In this document: one piece after another, positions 7,413 through 13,405 of the stretch
How the letters are laid out: each line of letters begins with the position of its first letter
Numbering within the stretch: position 1 is the stretch's first letter
From: Acidimicrobiaceae bacterium
GTDB lineage: Bacteria; Actinomycetota; Acidimicrobiia; Acidimicrobiales; Bog-793
DNA: 13,410 nucleotides
Direction of reading: 5' to 3'
NCBI GenBank assembly: GCA_027306715.1
Contig: DAHUZG010000087.1
Location: 1-13,410 of the forward strand
Made by a program: the position numbers and the translations under genes
The notes under the pieces: generated by a model
What the model was told of the DNA's origin: nothing
Databases searched by the model: none
What the model saw: the letters and a program-made list of their open reading frames with translations, nothing else

Positions 7413-7418
7413 ATGCTA
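7413..7418 (-). promoter_or_regulatory. Putative -10 box for leaderless ilvA
   Basis: On the minus strand TAGCAT matches the actinobacterial TANNNT -10 pattern. Only 7 nt (CCCCGCC) separate it from the GTG start codon, so transcription would begin at or next to the first base of the codon. No ribosome binding site is visible, consistent with leaderless initiation. No convincing -35 was seen. Confidence 0.45.
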
Positions 7419-7476
7419 ACGAGGCGCGGCGGTCCGGCTGAATTCCGGCGGGGATGAGCCCGAAGAAGGCGGCGAG

Positions 7477-7482
7477 TATGCT
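7477..7482 (+). promoter_or_regulatory. Putative -10 box for the ferredoxin gene
   Basis: TATGCT fits the TANNNT pattern and lies 72 bp before the preferred ferredoxin start, implying a 5' leader of about 65 nt. Directly after it, CGCCCG (7483-7488) and CGGGCG (7493-7498) can form a 6-bp hairpin at the very 5' end of such a transcript. There is no clear -35, and this is a weak call. Confidence 0.3.
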
Positions 7483-7554
7483 CGCCCGCCGTCGGGCGGT
7501 CGGGACCGGCGAGGCGGGCCGGCCGGGGTTGTCGAGATGTGGGAGGCCGGGCGC

Positions 7555-7755
7555 GTGGGAACAAGGATCGTCGTCGACTTCGACGCCTGCCAGAGCAACG
7601 CCGTCTGCATGTCGATCGCCCCCGACATCTTCGAGGTGCGTGACGACGGCTATCTCTACGTCCTCGACGAGCACCCGGCCGAGGCGCGCCGCCGGGACGT
7701 CGAGGAGGCCGTCGCCGCCTGCCCGACCCAGGCGATCTCGATCGTCGAGGAGTGA
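7555..7755 (+). CDS. Small ferredoxin of the 3Fe-4S/P450-partner type, CxxNxxC variant
   Basis: GTG at 7555-7557 gives 66 residues and has GGGAGG (7541-7546) exactly 8 nt upstream. The in-frame ATG at 7537 would add six residues but has no comparable site. The protein has the single-cluster pattern of ferredoxins that feed cytochromes P450: FDACQSNAVCMSIAPDIFEV, then ACPTQAISIVEE near the end. Only three Cys are present. In the motif C-x2-X-x2-C the middle position, which is Cys in 4Fe-4S proteins and often His in mycobacterial P450 ferredoxins, is Asn here. A 3Fe-4S cluster is the simplest expectation. No P450 or ferredoxin reductase gene lies in the window, so the partner is unknown. It is divergent from ilvA and precedes scoAB on the same strand with a 39-bp gap to the scoA leader, so it may be cotranscribed with them. 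Confidence 0.88.
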   Translation: MGTRIVVDFDACQSNAVCMSIAPDIFEVRDDGYLYVLDEHPAEARRRDVEEAVAACPTQAISIVEE

Positions 7756-7794
7756 ACGGTCGGGGACTGAACCCGTAGGGAGGTCTGAGCGCCA

Positions 7795-7851
7795 ATGACC
7801 GGCAAAGTGACCGACAGGACCGGCAAAGTGACCGATGGGACCGGCAAGTGA
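7795..7851 (+). CDS. Repeat-encoded 18-codon mini-ORF overlapping the scoA start
   Basis: ATG at 7795 is preceded by AGGGAGG (7777-7783), the best ribosome binding site in this gap, although its 11-nt spacing is a little long. The frame reads MTGKVTDRTGKVTDGTGK and stops at TGA 7849-7851, which overlaps the GTG start of scoA (7848-7850) as GTGA. It is either a short leader peptide coupled to scoA or the displaced N-terminus of scoA itself. One extra A in the AA run before the GTG would fuse it in frame to scoA as TGKVIDKVV. Confidence 0.5.
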   Translation: MTGKVTDRTGKVTDGTGK

Positions 7852-7859
7852 TCGACAAG
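7798..7859 (+). repeat. Triplicated 21-bp repeat at the scoA start
   Basis: The units are ACCGGCAAAGTGACCGACAGG (7798-7818, quoted in part as ACCGGCAAAGTGACCGACAG), a near-identical copy at 7819-7839 differing at two bases, and a diverged third copy at 7840-7859 that is one A shorter (GGCAAGTGATCGACAAG). Each unit spans seven codons (TGKVTDR, TGKVTDG, TGKVIDK if frame is restored), so the array looks like duplication of the original gene start. Confidence 0.85.
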
Positions 7860-8630
7860 GTGGTGCCCGACCCGGTGGACGCCGTCGCCGACATCGCCGA
7901 CGGCGCCAGCCTCGCCGTCGGCGGCTTCGGCGTCTGCGGGGTCCCCGAGACTCTGATCGAGGCCGTCGTCAAGACCGGCGCCGCCCGGCTCTCGGTCGTC
8001 TCGAACAACTGCGGCCTTGACGGCGTCGGCCTCGGGCTGCTGCTCAACGAGCGCCGCATCGCCCGGGCGACGAGCTCCTATGTCGGCGAGAACGCCGAGT
8101 TCGCCCGCCAGTACCTCGCCGGCGAGCTCGAGGTCGAGCTCGTGCCCCAGGGGACCCTCGCCGAGCGGATGCGCGCCGGCGGATGCGGGATCCCCGCCTT
8201 TTACACCCTCGGCGGCGTCGGCACCCTCGTCTCTGACGGTGGGCTGCCGTGGCGCTACGACCCCGACGGCTCGGTCGCCCTGGCCTCGCCGTCCAAGGAG
8301 GTGCGCCGCTTCGGCGAGCGCGACTACGTCTTGGAGGAGGCGATCGTCTGCGACTTCGCCCTCGTCCACGCCTGGCGCGCCGACCGGGTGGGCAACCTCG
8401 TGTTCAAAGAGTCGGCGCGCAACTTCAACCCGCTCTGCGCGATGGCCGGCAAGGTGACCATCGTCGAGGCCGAGGAGGTGCTCGCCACCGGCGAGCTGCC
8501 GCCTGACGAGGTGCATCTGCCCGGGATCTTCGTCCAGCGCGTCGTCCCGCTGCCGGCAGGCATCGACAAGAGGATCGAGAAGCGAACCGTCCGGCCGCGT
8601 CCCGCCGGTGCGACAGGAGGGGAGGCCTGA
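7848..8630 (+). CDS. scoA: 3-oxoacid CoA-transferase, subunit A
   Basis: The 260-residue protein is the alpha subunit of a class I CoA-transferase, most likely succinyl-CoA:3-ketoacid CoA-transferase, which activates acetoacetate or related 3-oxoacids with CoA from succinyl-CoA. The N-terminal GGFGVCGVPETLI (25-37) and SNNCG (52-56) are family hallmarks, and the C-terminal VQRVVPLPAGIDKRIEKRTV segment is typical of the ScoA/PcaI group. GTG at 7848-7850 gives the usual N-terminus (IDKVVPDPVDAVADI). It has only a weak GGGA upstream and overlaps the stop of a repeat-encoded mini-ORF, so initiation is probably coupled. scoB follows with a one-base overlap (TGATG). Substrate choice between acetoacetate and 3-oxoadipate cannot be fixed from sequence; no beta-ketoadipate pathway genes are in view. 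Confidence 0.93.
   Translation: MIDKVVPDPVDAVADIADGASLAVGGFGVCGVPETLIEAVVKTGAARLSVVSNNCGLDGVGLGLLLNERRIARATSSYVGENAEFARQYLAGELEVELVPQGTLAERMRAGGCGIPAFYTLGGVGTLVSDGGLPWRYDPDGSVALASPSKEVRRFGERDYVLEEAIVCDFALVHAWRADRVGNLVFKESARNFNPLCAMAGKVTIVEAEEVLATGELPPDEVHLPGIFVQRVVPLPAGIDKRIEKRTVRPRPAGATGGEA
8615..8625 (+). promoter_or_regulatory. Extended ribosome binding site for scoB
   Basis: AGGAGGGGAGG inside the last codons of scoA offers two overlapping Shine-Dalgarno sequences, 9 and 4 nt before the scoB ATG. Combined with the TGATG overlap of stop and start, this supports tight coupling and equal production of the two subunits. Confidence 0.7.
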
Positions 8631-9292
8631 TGACGCTGAGCCGCGAGCAGGTGGCGGCCCGTGCCGCCCTCGAGCTCGCCGACGGCAGCTACGTCAACCT
8701 CGGGATCGGGCTGCCGACGCTCGTCCCGAACTACGTCCCCGACGGCGTGCAGGTGATGCTCCACTCCGAGAACGGCGTCCTCGGTGTCGGGCCGTACCCC
8801 TACGAGGGCGACGAGGACCCGGACCTCATCAATGCCGGCAAGGAGACGGTGACCCTGCTCGAGGGGGCCTCGTTCTTCGACTCCTCGCTCAGCTTCGGGA
8901 TGATCCGCGGCGGCCACATCGACCTCGCGATCCTCGGGGCGATGGAGGTCTCCGAGCGCGGGGACCTGGCGAACTGGGTGATCCCCGGCAAGATGGTGAA
9001 GGGGATGGGCGGGGCGATGGACCTCGTCCAAGGGGCGAAGCGGGTGGTCGTCACGATGGAGCACGTCGCCCGCGACGGTCAGCCGAAGATCCTGAAGGAC
9101 TGCTCGCTTCCCTACACCGGGCGCGGCGTCGTCGACCGGGTGATCACCGACCTGGCGGTGATCGACGTCACTCCTGCGGGGATGGTGCTGCGCGAGCTCG
9201 CCCCTGACGCGAGTGTCGAGGAGGTCCAGTCCAAGACGGAGCCGCAGCTGCTCGTCCCGGTGCCGCCGGCGGTGATGCCCCTGCGCGCCTGA
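8630..9292 (+). CDS. scoB: 3-oxoacid CoA-transferase, subunit B
   Basis: This 220-residue beta subunit carries the catalytic glutamate of class I CoA-transferases, E47 in LHSENGVLG (44-52), which forms the glutamyl-CoA thioester during turnover. NLGIGLPTLVPNYVP (23-37), GGHIDLAILGAMEV (104-117) and LPYTGRGVVDRVITDLAV (164-181) are all typical. Together with ScoA it makes the heteromeric enzyme that exchanges CoA between succinate and a 3-oxoacid such as acetoacetate. The start ATG overlaps the scoA stop by one base. The last 125 bp overlap, on the opposite strand, the 3' end of the membrane-anchored surface gene at 9168-10451, so the two transcription units run into each other with no spacer for a terminator. 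Confidence 0.94.
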   Translation: MTLSREQVAARAALELADGSYVNLGIGLPTLVPNYVPDGVQVMLHSENGVLGVGPYPYEGDEDPDLINAGKETVTLLEGASFFDSSLSFGMIRGGHIDLAILGAMEVSERGDLANWVIPGKMVKGMGGAMDLVQGAKRVVVTMEHVARDGQPKILKDCSLPYTGRGVVDRVITDLAVIDVTPAGMVLRELAPDASVEEVQSKTEPQLLVPVPPAVMPLRA

Positions 9293-10451
9293 AGGCTCGC
9301 CGTCGCCGCAGCATCAGCATCACCAGCGCCACGCCGAGCGCGGCGACGAGCGCCACGAGCACGGCGACAACGGCGACGAGCCAGGTGGGGACGCTCGGCC
9401 GGGTGACGATGGTCCTGACCACCCCGGCGCGGGGAAGCGGCGCTCGGGAGATGGAGGGAAAGTCGATGGTGCCGCTCCAGGTGGCGACGGACCCGCTGCC
9501 GTAGGGGATCTCCACGCGGACAGGGTGTGGACCGGGCTCAAGGCTTCCGACCTGCAATGGGGTCTGGGCCGAATTGCCCGGCAGGACCGTGCCCATCCGG
9601 AACCGCACGCTCCCTGAGGCGTTCCCGACGGCGATCGAGAGCGTGCCGTGGGGATGGATCCAGGTGTTGCCGTCGTTGCGGACGGCGACCGCCAGCGCCG
9701 GCGGGCTGGTGTTGCCGACCATGTGCACGCCGGTGATCGCCAGCCCCGGCGCGAGCCGCCCCGGCACCGTGATCGCCACGCCGATGGCGACGCGCGGCAC
9801 GATCACGATCACCGCCCCTCGCCCCTGGGCGAGGCTCGGCCGACCGGGGGGCGCCGCCGACTCGCCGATGACGCCGGCGAGGTACTGACCGCCCGGCGAC
9901 TGCCGCGGGACGGCCACCTCGAAGTGAGAGACGACCCGGCTCCCCGGCGGCAGCGTCACCGTCGCCGGCAGGCCGCGCAGCAAGCAGCTGGCGCCGTGAC
10001 AGGGCCCGCCGGGCACCGGCACGTAGATGTCGCCGCCGTTGACAGCGGTCGCCCCGTAGGCGGGAAGCAGCAGGACCCGGCAGGGGTAGGGCTCGGGGTT
10101 GGAGAGCACCACCCCTTCCTCGATCACCGAGCCCCGGGCCGGTCGCAGCTTCAGATAGGCCTCCGCAGGGGCTCCCGGCGCCACGTAGGGGCCGAGATGG
10201 ACGACGGCGCAGCCCGCTCCGGCACCGCTCGGCCTGCCGGCACCGCCGAGCTGCCCGGCGACGGTCCCGGCGCTCGCCGGCAGGGCGGTGACGCCGGCCG
10301 CGCAGACGACGGCCAGCACCAGAACGAGAGGCCTCGTCAGCTCGGCGACCGCCTTGGCGACGCGCCGGCACCGCCCGGGCGCCCGGTAAGTTCCGGGCGC
10401 TCCGGGCGGCTCGGCGCGCATCCGGCCGGTCGCCCCGGCCGCTCGTCTCAC
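9168..10451 (-). CDS. Single-pass membrane protein with DUF916-like extracellular region (surface-complex anchor)
   Basis: From GTG at 10449-10451 the protein has 427 residues; ATG at 10419-10421 is an alternative start 10 codons in. After a basic N-terminus comes a signal-type hydrophobic stretch (about 41-62, ending LPASAG). The extracellular part of roughly 290 residues begins CAVVHLGPYVAPGAPAEAYL and has beta-rich, Ig-like features: GSVIEEGVVLSNPEPYPCRV (107-125), a Cys pair at 151/156, GGQYLAGVIGE (187-197) and VRNDGNTWIHPHGTLSI (257-273). A 25-residue membrane helix (357-381) is followed by LRRRR. The order signal, two beta domains, C-terminal helix, basic tail is that of DUF916-type proteins, which anchor WxL proteins in Firmicutes. 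I see resemblance rather than a proven match. The gene overlaps the preceding small secreted-protein gene as GTGA. About 40 C-terminal residues lie antisense to scoB. Confidence 0.75.
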   Translation of the reverse strand: MRRAAGATGRMRAEPPGAPGTYRAPGRCRRVAKAVAELTRPLVLVLAVVCAAGVTALPASAGTVAGQLGGAGRPSGAGAGCAVVHLGPYVAPGAPAEAYLKLRPARGSVIEEGVVLSNPEPYPCRVLLLPAYGATAVNGGDIYVPVPGGPCHGASCLLRGLPATVTLPPGSRVVSHFEVAVPRQSPGGQYLAGVIGESAAPPGRPSLAQGRGAVIVIVPRVAIGVAITVPGRLAPGLAITGVHMVGNTSPPALAVAVRNDGNTWIHPHGTLSIAVGNASGSVRFRMGTVLPGNSAQTPLQVGSLEPGPHPVRVEIPYGSGSVATWSGTIDFPSISRAPLPRAGVVRTIVTRPSVPTWLVAVVAVLVALVAALGVALVMLMLRRRRAFRRAGASPPAAPGRAAAAPSWTGPPRHSRQGRARAAPSPQE

Positions 10452-11275
10452 GGCCCGGACGATACCGTGAGGTACATCGTCCCAGCGGTGGATCCGGCCG
10501 TGTCCCCGGCGGGAACGCCGAGGTTGTAGTAGTCGTCAGGGGTCAGTCCCCCGCAGTGGACGGTGGTGGCGGTGCCGCTGCCGAGACAGATCGCCCCGAT
10601 CCCGCTGCTGCTTGCCGCCGAGTACATGTCCGCCTGGGTGGTGGCGCTCGTCCCTGCGGCGAGGTTGACCGGGTAGGTCGGGCACACCGTGAAGCCGAGC
10701 GCGGAGTGCGAGCAGGTCGTCGCCGCGCTGGCGACGGTGCAGGTGCTGTTGGCGTCGCACTTGGTGGTCGGAGCGGCGCTGGCGAACGGATCGGTGCCGA
10801 TCGAGCTGACCTGCGAGTCGCCGATCGTCGCCGAGCCGTTGCCGTCGAAGCTCAGCACGGAGCCGGTCGGGAGGCTGCCGCTCGCGAGGTACTCGCTCAC
10901 CGCCCACCCGGCCCCGGCGCCCGAGGCGTCGACGACCTCGAGGGCCGGCGCGCTCCCGCCGCTGCAGGTCGTCCCCGAGGAGGAGACACCGCTGCAGCTG
11001 AGAGCGCTCGCCGAGGCGCTGCCCCACTGGTCGTAGCCGTTCAGGGTCAGCTGCCAGTAGAGCGCTGCCGAGCTCTCGAGGCTGAGCGTGCCCGCGTTCA
11101 GCGTCACGCCGGTGCTGACCGTGCAGGCGCTTCCCGCCGCCGTTCCTGCCGTCGGGGAGCAGGCCGACGCCGCGGCCGGCGCCACCGCCCATCCGACGTT
11201 CAGCGCGACCGGGAAGGCCACCACGACAGCGACCAGACCAGCTCCGAGGAATCGTGTCCAGCGGTTCTTGAGCAT
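10448..11275 (-). CDS. Secreted WxL-like beta-domain protein, 275 aa
   Basis: ATG at 11273-11275 has a strong ribosome binding site, AAGGAG (minus strand, 11289-11284), 8 nt upstream. Residues 1-37 are a clear signal peptide (basic LKNRWTR, hydrophobic core to about 32, cleavage after APAAASA likely). The mature part is Ser/Thr/Gly/Ala-rich with eight or more Cys, and has no membrane anchor. Its pattern, LSLESSAALYWQLTLNGYDQ (64-83), GAGWAVSEYL (121-130) and AGTMYLTVSSGP at the very end, matches position by position the C-terminal domain of the larger surface protein upstream (APSALAWTAHLDGYNQ, TPGWNLTASV, AGILTLTLGSGP). This is probably a WxL-related beta-sandwich domain displayed on the cell surface. 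The stop overlaps the start of the membrane-anchored protein (GTGA), suggesting the two are made together and interact. Exact family membership is inferred. Confidence 0.78.
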   Translation of the reverse strand: MLKNRWTRFLGAGLVAVVVAFPVALNVGWAVAPAAASACSPTAGTAAGSACTVSTGVTLNAGTLSLESSAALYWQLTLNGYDQWGSASASALSCSGVSSSGTTCSGGSAPALEVVDASGAGAGWAVSEYLASGSLPTGSVLSFDGNGSATIGDSQVSSIGTDPFASAAPTTKCDANSTCTVASAATTCSHSALGFTVCPTYPVNLAAGTSATTQADMYSAASSSGIGAICLGSGTATTVHCGGLTPDDYYNLGVPAGDTAGSTAGTMYLTVSSGP

Positions 11276-11721
11276 CTCTGTCGCTCCTTCGGCACCGTGG
11301 GTTCGGGCGAGGCCGTTCCTGCGCCCGACGGGCCCTAAATGTGCATGTTCAGCACTCCTTTCGACCCATCTCGGCCCGGAGTTGAGCCGGCGGCGGGAAC
11401 CTCCAGCTCCGGATGCCCCGCCTCGGTCGTCGCGACCCGTCACCGCAGCACCACGGTGGGTGTCGGGGGGACCCTCATCGGTGTCGCCGGAGCGACGCCT
11501 CGTGGCTCGTCGGCACTGCTTGGACGCACACTGCTCGAGCCGGTGGCGTGCTCGGCGCGCCGCGGTTTGACACAGGCCGTCGAGGGCTCCTGGTGCAGCT
11601 GCCCCAGAGTCACCGGCTCCGCTGTGCCCCCGGCCGCACGCGTGCGCTACGCCCCGGGCGCACGCAATCTCGTCAGCTCCGAGGTCCGAAGGCGGGGGCG
11701 CCACGCGCAGCGCCAGGTGGA
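11276..11721. other. 446-bp gap between two surface-protein genes
   Basis: No convincing gene is seen on either strand. The preceding gene ends at 11722, and the only clear signal at the other end is the ribosome binding site of the 275-aa gene. About 60 nt past the LamG stop lies a perfect inverted repeat at 11641-11664. On the minus strand AAGGAG is followed 8 nt later by ATGCACATTTAG (around 11335-11346), a three-codon mini-ORF 60 nt before the next start. The length is unusual for this dense region, so a promoter or leader RNA is plausible. Confidence 0.5.
11641..11664. terminator. GC-rich hairpin downstream of the LamG surface-protein gene
   Basis: CGTGCGC (11641-11647) and GCGCACG (11658-11664) form a perfect 7-bp stem around a 10-nt GC-rich loop. 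It lies 58 bp past the stop codon at 11722. No T-run follows on the minus strand, so it would be a hairpin-only terminator or mRNA 3' end stabiliser. Confidence 0.3.
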
Positions 11722-13365
11722 TCACGGTCCGCTGCCGAGGGTGAGGGTGAGGATGCCCGCATAGCTTCCGGGCCGCGCGTTGGCCGGCGCCGTGATCCAC
11801 CAGTCGATCGCCAGCGCCACGTCTCCTGAGGCAGATCCCGCCGCTGCTTCGGCCAGCGTCACCGCGCCGGCGCCGGCGGTGATGGTCGCCGGGTAGGTGA
11901 GGCCGTTGCCGTTGCTGCCCGGCAGGGTGCAGGTGCCGACACAGCTCGCCACAGGCGCAACCGGCGACGTGGCGCTCGTCGAGGAGCCGTTCACGCTCAA
12001 GGCGCCCGGCGGCAGGCTCGCCGCCCCCGTCGTCTGCGAGGTGACCGAGGCGGTGAGGTTCCAGCCCGGGGTCGAGCCCGTGCTCGTCACGTCGACCGAC
12101 GCCGCGTCGTCGACACCCTGGTTGTAGCCGTCGAGATGGGCGGTCCAGGCAAGCGCGGACGGGGCGGTGTAGGACAGCGACGAGCCTGAGCACGCGGTCG
12201 CCGCCGAGTACTGGCCGGCGATCGTCGCCGAGCTGAGCACGCTCGGGATGTACGCCGCCTGCGACAGCGATCCGTTCATGAACAGCGCCTGGGCGCCTGA
12301 GCCGAGGTTGACCGCCGAGAGCCCGACCCGCCACCATCCCGTGTAGGACTGCGGGGGGTGCCCGGTGGTCGAGGCGATCTGCGCGCCGTCGAGGTACAAG
12401 GTGAGGGTGCCGCTGCTGACAGTCACCGCAGCGAAGTGCCACTTGCCGTCGTCGACCGTCGGTGTCGAGGTGAGGGTGAAGCCCGGGACGTAGAAGGCGA
12501 GCGCCCCGGCGTCGACGATCAGCGAGCGGTCGTAGGCGGTGGCGCTGACACCGGTCTGGCTGCTCGCAAAGCCCATCAGGCCGTCGGTGGGCGCCGAGGT
12601 CTTGAACCAGGTCTCGAGGGTGAAGCTCACCGGGTCGCTGTAGGAGGTCGTCGTCGTCACCTCCCCCGAGGAGCCGTTGAAGGTGACGGCGGTCTCGGCC
12701 GCGTTGCAGCTCTCCGGTCCCGGCGCGCCGAAGGTCTCGCCGGAGTCGTAGGTGCCGGTGTTGCCCAGGCCGCTCGAGTCGAAGGCGACGGTGCCGCTCG
12801 GCTCGTCGAGGCGCCAGTAGCTGCTCGGCCCCGTCGTGTCGACGGTCTTGCTGTAGGAGTCCTGCACCGTGCCGTCGAGCGGGAGGCTGTCGCCGGCGCC
12901 GTCGTTGAAGTCGAGCGTCGCCGAGCGCAGCCCGTAGGCGCTCGGGGTGAAGGTGACGGTCACCGTGCACGAGGTCGACGAGCCGTGCGCCGAGAGCGAG
13001 GCGCCGTCGCAGCCTCCGGTCGTCGGGCTGATCACCGAGAAGTCTGTGGCATCTGCACCCGAGACCGTGACGCTCGTGATGGTGACCGTCGTCGTCGCTG
13101 TCGCTGTGACGGTGAGCGCGCCGCTGGCGGTGTCGAGCGGCTGCTCGGCGAAGAGCACCGGGGAGGGCGAGAAGGTCAGGTCGCCGGTGGCAGAGGCGAT
13201 CCCGGGATCGGCGAGCACGCTCGCCACGACCGTGGCGAGCGCGACCACGAGCGACAGCGAGCGCCGTCGCCGCCAGGATCCGTGCACCCGTCGCCAAGGC
13301 TCGTGGGAACGCGTCGGGCGCGGACGGAAGCCGTCCATGTGGGGTACTACGACACCGGCGGCCAT
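11722..13365 (-). CDS. Exported surface protein: Hydin-like domain, LamG domain, WxL-like C-terminal domain
   Basis: ATG at 13363-13365 gives 547 residues; a GTG three codons earlier is also in frame. A long basic N-terminus (WRRRRS) leads into a signal peptide (about 31-59, ending GIASA). Residues 62-168 resemble the ASPM/SPD-2/Hydin beta domain (LTFSPSPVLFAEQPLDTASG, then VTVTFTPSAYGLRSATLDFN). A concanavalin-like LamG domain spans about 173-393 (YWRLDEPSGTVAFDSSG at 183-199, TLETWFKTSA, KWHFAAVTVSSGTLTLYLDG at 308-327). The final 150 residues (396-547) are a beta domain shared with the 275-aa protein (SALAWTAHLDGYNQ, DWWITAPANARPGSYAGI, ending GSGP). There is no C-terminal helix or sortase motif, so surface attachment probably depends on a partner. 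LamG domains often bind glycans, so a role in adhesion or substrate binding is plausible but unproven. Confidence 0.85.
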   Translation of the reverse strand: MAAGVVVPHMDGFRPRPTRSHEPWRRVHGSWRRRRSLSLVVALATVVASVLADPGIASATGDLTFSPSPVLFAEQPLDTASGALTVTATATTTVTITSVTVSGADATDFSVISPTTGGCDGASLSAHGSSTSCTVTVTFTPSAYGLRSATLDFNDGAGDSLPLDGTVQDSYSKTVDTTGPSSYWRLDEPSGTVAFDSSGLGNTGTYDSGETFGAPGPESCNAAETAVTFNGSSGEVTTTTSYSDPVSFTLETWFKTSAPTDGLMGFASSQTGVSATAYDRSLIVDAGALAFYVPGFTLTSTPTVDDGKWHFAAVTVSSGTLTLYLDGAQIASTTGHPPQSYTGWWRVGLSAVNLGSGAQALFMNGSLSQAAYIPSVLSSATIAGQYSAATACSGSSLSYTAPSALAWTAHLDGYNQGVDDAASVDVTSTGSTPGWNLTASVTSQTTGAASLPPGALSVNGSSTSATSPVAPVASCVGTCTLPGSNGNGLTYPATITAGAGAVTLAEAAAGSASGDVALAIDWWITAPANARPGSYAGILTLTLGSGP

Positions 13366-13372
13366 CTTCGTC

Positions 13373-13378
13373 ACCCTA
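13373..13378 (-). promoter_or_regulatory. Putative -10 box for leaderless LamG surface gene
   Basis: On the minus strand TAGGGT (TANNNT type) ends 7 nt before the ATG at 13365 (GACGAAG between), the same spacing as at ilvA. No Shine-Dalgarno is present. This favours the ATG at 13365 over the in-frame GTG at 13374, which overlaps the box. Confidence 0.4.
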
Positions 13379-13405
13379 AGCCGCGCGCCCGGCGCGGGCG
13401 CGGCT
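13379..13405. repeat. Inverted repeat upstream of the surface-gene cluster
   Basis: AGCCGCGC (13379-13386) and GCGCGGCT (13398-13405) are exact inverted copies separated by 11 bp. The dyad abuts the putative -10 box of the LamG gene, where an activator, repressor or -35 region would sit. It could equally be the terminator hairpin of a gene beyond the window edge. Confidence 0.5.

Noticed and set aside
7537..7554. ATG start six codons upstream for the ferredoxin
   Set aside because: It has no good ribosome binding site, whereas GGGAGG sits 8 nt before the GTG at 7555 and lies inside the would-be extension.
7406..8059. N-terminal extension of IlvA to 633 residues
   Set aside because: The extra 218 residues are Arg/Pro/Ser-rich, run antisense through the ferredoxin and scoA genes, and are absent from the known short IlvA form.
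11520..11600. Weak resemblance to a c-di-GMP-I (GEMM) riboswitch on the minus strand (TGTGTCAAACCGCGG and GCCACCGGCTC)
   Set aside because: The essential GACGCAAAGCC block is not present and the spacing of the stems does not fit; the similarity is too loose.
11339..11829. Plus-strand open frames across the gap and LamG 3' end
   Set aside because: No ribosome binding site, no recognisable domain, Arg/Ala/Pro-rich composition, and overlap with the supported coding strand.
10448..13297. 949-codon minus-strand frame spanning both surface genes and the gap between them
   Set aside because: Upstream of 11275 it is Arg/His/Ala-rich shadow sequence of the LamG gene and contains no signal peptide. 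The real gene starts at the ATG 11275 with a strong ribosome binding site and signal peptide.
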